A stretch of 64,000 nt of DNA from Paragonimus skrjabini miyazakii (Eukaryota; Platyhelminthes; Trematoda; Plagiorchiida; Troglotrematidae). The notes beneath the pieces are model-generated. The model was not told the origin of the DNA and did no database searches. It was given only the letters and a program-made list of their open reading frames with translations. The DNA is taken from assembly GCA_014338405.1 (NCBI GenBank), contig JTDE01000160.1, positions 83,149 to 147,148 on the forward strand, read 5' to 3'. A program made the translations under genes and the position numbers. This document shows positions 60,950 through 64,000 of the stretch, one piece after another. How positions within the stretch are numbered: the stretch's first letter is position 1; every line of letters begins with the position of its first letter.

Positions 60950-61750
60950 TTGGAATGACAACTGCTTAATCGCACCACCAAGATATCTGTTGTCTGTTTT
61001 GTACGATTAGATATTATTGTATCATGGACAGCCATGTTATGTCTGTGGCTAACTCCTTTTCAAACCCAAACTTGAAAAAGTTTACTAAGGTATGCTACAG
61101 TGGACTTCCCATGGCTACCCTATCTAGTTGGCGGTAGCACAGATCAAGCAAACAAAAATTGACAGCTTCGGTGCACAACGGTAAAGTTTCCACCAGAGTA
61201 TGAGTTAGCAGGGGCAAGGTAATGTGACTCGATGTAACATGCTCACAAATATAATCAGGTGCCTCGTGCAGCAGGACATTTGTGAACAGTGACTTAACGT
61301 CTGTAGAGCAAATCAGCTAACCAGAAAGACTGATGTTTAAATCAATGGGCGATTGTAAAAACGTTAGAAGATTATGCCTGAAACTTTTGTTCTAATGAAG
61401 TTGGAAGGTAATTTACCAGCGAGCCACTTTGTAGTAAGGGGAACTTGTCATTCTCAGAATAGGCCTAAGGGATATTCCAGACTTGTTTATCCTAAATAGG
61501 ACGCTGAGTTAGAATATGGACGACTCACAGGACTTAAGGGATTTATATGTTATGTTATCAATTATGGGTAGTTGTAAGAGGAGTTTAAAATATCGTTCGG
61601 TGTGACATACTACTTCAGTGGCATTGCCAGGAGTATCTATTTGCTAAAACTTTGTTTGATTATTCAATACTGACATCTTCTTCACCTACGCATATCTGCC
61701 TTTATATGACTGAATATTACTAAATATTTCGATTTAATCTCTTCCACCGG
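60950..61750 (-). pseudogene. Reverse transcriptase of Penelope-like element 3
   Basis: NKSGISLRPILRM at 61453-61490 with SSPYYKVARW matches 'H-K-x-G-x-x-L-R-P-I'. CSTDVKSLFTNVLL at 61271-61310 holds the first catalytic Asp. CYRQLDRVAMGSPL at 61099-61140 matches 'Q-x-D-G-V-A-M-G-S-P-L' with Gly to Arg. FEKELATDITWLSM follows. The YVDD site is decayed (YLIV). Several stops and frameshifts. Confidence 0.8.
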
Positions 61751-61849
61751 CTGTTGGTGTAGCTTCTTGTTAGTCCATGGGTCGTCGAGTGGAGTCAGGA
61801 TAAACCCATAAGACATTTCAGTGGGTTTGGATTCAAAGCAGCGTAGGTT

Positions 61850-62880
61850 TACAACGGTAGTTTACTGAAGATCGCTCAAATGATCGATAGGTGTTGTGAC
61901 TGGTTGTACGGCCCACGAGTGCGTAAAGGGAAACGGAATAACGATCAGTGAAACGGTAGATAATAGCATGACGGATAACGGTGATGAACAACGAAGTACG
62001 GAGTATAAGCGGTCAGTTAGTCTCTTTCCATCCAACCCATCTACCCGAGGCTGCCGCGTGTACACAGGAAAAAGACTGGCCTTCAAACAGAGGTCCTTCA
62101 TGTCGCTGATCCCGAAGGCAACATGATCACAAACCCGTTCGGATTTATAGGATTTGCGACTAGCAACAAGCAAGGTCAAACGGAATGGACCTGACCAAAG
62201 TCTAGGCAGTACAATCTAGGCGTGTAGTCGGGATGACAAAAACAGTTGTCACGAGCGCTTTGGTCGTTCGTGAAGACCGGGGCAGTGCATGACCATGACA
62301 AAGGTCACACAAGTGAATTAAGTTAGTCTTTTGGTCACACAATATTTTCGGGGAACTGGCCAATTCCCCGACACTAGGACTGCCGAACTGGACTTCGACA
62401 TAAATAAGATTGGGCTGATGTGATGGCATTTTGTAATCCAGACCAAAAACGAGGGCTTATAACTGCAAAGAACTCAAATGCAATGAAGAACGGTTCAATG
62501 CGTACTTACTGTGATCCATTGGATTTGGTTCATCGGCTGACCTCTTACGTGACTTCAGCAAACGGTTGATATAAGTCCTCGTCGTCCACTCGATCACTGC
62601 CCCACAAATTTATGTAAAGACTATACGACAACACGCTGACAATTCTTCTAAGACGGAAAGAAGACGCAAGTGGGCTCGACATAAACCCATCAGTTACAAT
62701 ACGTATTAGGCCACAGATAGCCACCTTCGGCCTGTTCTTCCTTAACAGCCGCAGAAATTGATAGGGATAACAATTTAGCTGTGCACAACTGGTGAGAAAC
62801 AACATCCTGGCAAGCTCGCGAGCTATCTTGCATCTCAACTGTAAATTTCGTATTGACGGGTCAATAGAAAATGCATACAT
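61850..62880 (-). pseudogene. N-terminal region of Penelope-like element 3
   Basis: The frame 62880-62545 contains ELARMLFLTSCAQLNCYPYQ and FLRLLRKNRPKV. This fits the 'K-x-x-F-L-x-x-C-x-x-x-x-x-x-P-x-F-L-x-L' start of Penelope-like proteins. Frames at 62429-62202 and 62179-61862 lie where the rest of the N-terminal region should be but show no diagnostic motif. The assignment leans on position before the RT. Confidence 0.45.
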
Positions 62881-63019
62881 CTACAACTCACCGTGTGCTA
62901 ACTGTTTTGTTTGAGCAAACTTTTCTGTTACCGATAAGTGATCGAGGATTTGGTTAATTTCAGTCTGAACGTCCCTCATGTTTGATCGCAGCCCTCTCAT
63001 CCAAATAAACATTTTGGCC

Positions 63020-63350
63020 AGCCACTTTAGAAAAGAAGCCCTAGATTTGAGTTTCTCTTTTGTTAGAGCTCGCCTGCAGTGTATGTTCTTCCCACGGCGG
63101 GGACTAGAACTCCGGCCACACTTTCATGAGGCAACCATGGTAACCACTGCGCCGATGACCTCATATTAGGCAGACCGAATTATCATATATTCGTTCGACC
63201 ACTGTTGCTGGTTGTCCGACCGTCTGAATAGGAGACACAGTAACTGTCCTATTAACTCCAGTCAATAACCCTACGATTAGGACTTCCAAACCAGGTCGAA
63301 ATCTCCGACCTCATTAAATCTACTAGGCGATATTTTAGATAACTGTTTAA
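63020..63350 (-). repeat. Family B repeat, antisense copy with long upstream segment
   Basis: The tRNA-like module at 63075-63165 is the complement of 'tggttgcctcatgaaagtgtg' and 'ggagttctagtcccc'. Downstream on the plus strand, 63165-63350 matches 53591-53761 and then the reverse complement of 53762-53806. This defines the long form of the unit and shows that the sequence beyond the tRNA-like module belongs to the repeat. Confidence 0.7.
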
Positions 63351-64000
63351 TAGTCACGCCCTTGGTTAGTCTCAAATTGAACTTCATTCATATTTGGTCT
63401 CAGGCTTCACATTCAGACTGCCTGAAGACTGTGATTAAATGTGAGTGATGTTCAACTAGTTGTTTTGGTTATTTTCTTTCCTATACTATCGCTTGTTTGA
63501 CTTTTACTTAACTACTGCGTTTTACTTTGTGGTATAATATGTTGCCCTCCTCTAAAGAGCAGGATTGCCGTGAAAACATTAGTCCACTCTGCCCATTTTA
63601 CTAAGATGACAGCCGATCACCTGATTCAAGGCTCGCATTTCTTAGCCAAAAATTTCAACCATACGCATCTTGACTTTACACTATGTATGACTAGAATCAA
63701 TTGATAGGATGAAAAGTCATGACTTGATCACGAGGAGTTCGTCAGCCACTGTCTGATGTATCTTCAACAGTGGTATATTTTGTTTCGAAGATTTGACCTC
63801 CTAGAATGCCAACAGTTAGAAGTCGGCGCTACGCAACATTTAGGTTTATGAGTTTATCTATTGCTAAAGTGTACTGATAACGAAACTTTCCGTTAACTGA
63901 TTCTCCAACTTTTCAATCAGGTGAGTGGACGAACTGGAGGTGTTCTTGAGTAATAAATGACAATGGCCGTAATTAAGTCTACAGACGTACGCGGCGCCAC
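63351..64000. other. No gene seen
   Basis: Stop-rich on both strands, no repeat identified. The first ~50 bases could still belong to the family B unit. Confidence 0.45.

Larger units (their letters stand above)
60100..62880 (-). mobile_element. Penelope-like retroelement 3, full-length but degenerate
   Basis: Read on the minus strand, an N-terminal region (62880-61850), RT (61750-60950), connector (60850-60480) and GIY-YIG endonuclease (60430-60110) are colinear. Frames change often and stops are numerous. It is therefore an old copy of a complete element, older than element 1 by its level of decay. Confidence 0.8.

Noticed and set aside
1..64000. CRISPR arrays, operons, bacterial promoters or ribosome binding sites
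   Set aside because: No regularly spaced direct repeats and no tightly packed open frames; the window is eukaryotic.

Overview
The window is eukaryotic, AT-rich, repeat-dense DNA from an animal, most probably a flatworm and within those a digenean trematode. This rests on three degraded Penelope-like elements that end in GIY-YIG endonuclease domains, two different Ty3/gypsy remnants, a mariner fragment and several tRNA-derived short repeats, with no bacterial-type gene order anywhere. The species assignment is inference. No intact host gene, rRNA, functional tRNA, CRISPR array or operon was found. Long stretches carry stop codons in all frames and look intergenic or intronic.

Layout. 1-1561: two copies of one ~190 bp repeat in opposite orientation. 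1562-5967: no gene; a diverged ~200 bp repeat at about 5130-5345 recurs at 11100-11275. 5968-8560: plus-strand Ty3/gypsy remnant (gag, protease, RT, RNase H). 8740-8965: short repeat with a tRNA-like module (family A). 9340-10990: a second, different Ty3/gypsy remnant on the minus strand. 11363-11942: assembly gap of N. 11943-37800: mostly featureless, with a few possible exons (14144-14320, 16053-16316, 17072-17290, 30532-30846, 32892-33071, 36731-37105) and scattered tRNA-derived repeats, including a head-to-head family B pair at 25098-26300. 37806-38510: the C-terminal half of a mariner transposase, abutting a family A copy. 39387-41720: Penelope-like element 1 on the minus strand, the best preserved. 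41721-51299: little except a truncated family B copy and a TA microsatellite. 51300-53930: a dense cluster of an inverted family A pair, a possible Penelope fragment, Penelope-like element 2 on the plus strand, and a family B pair forming a 123+45+123 bp palindrome. 55460-58330: a strand-asymmetric, C-rich and G-poor tract. 60100-62880: Penelope-like element 3 on the minus strand. 63040-63350: another family B copy.

The recognisable proteins are mobile-element enzymes (reverse transcriptases, protease, RNase H, GIY-YIG nucleases, DDD transposase), all broken by stops, frameshifts or truncation. They do not form a host pathway. The non-autonomous tRNA-like repeats depend on machinery supplied elsewhere. 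The recurring structural theme is short repeats arranged as close inverted pairs (25.1-26.3 kb, 51.3-51.7 kb, 53.6-53.9 kb and, with a different repeat, 0-1.6 kb).
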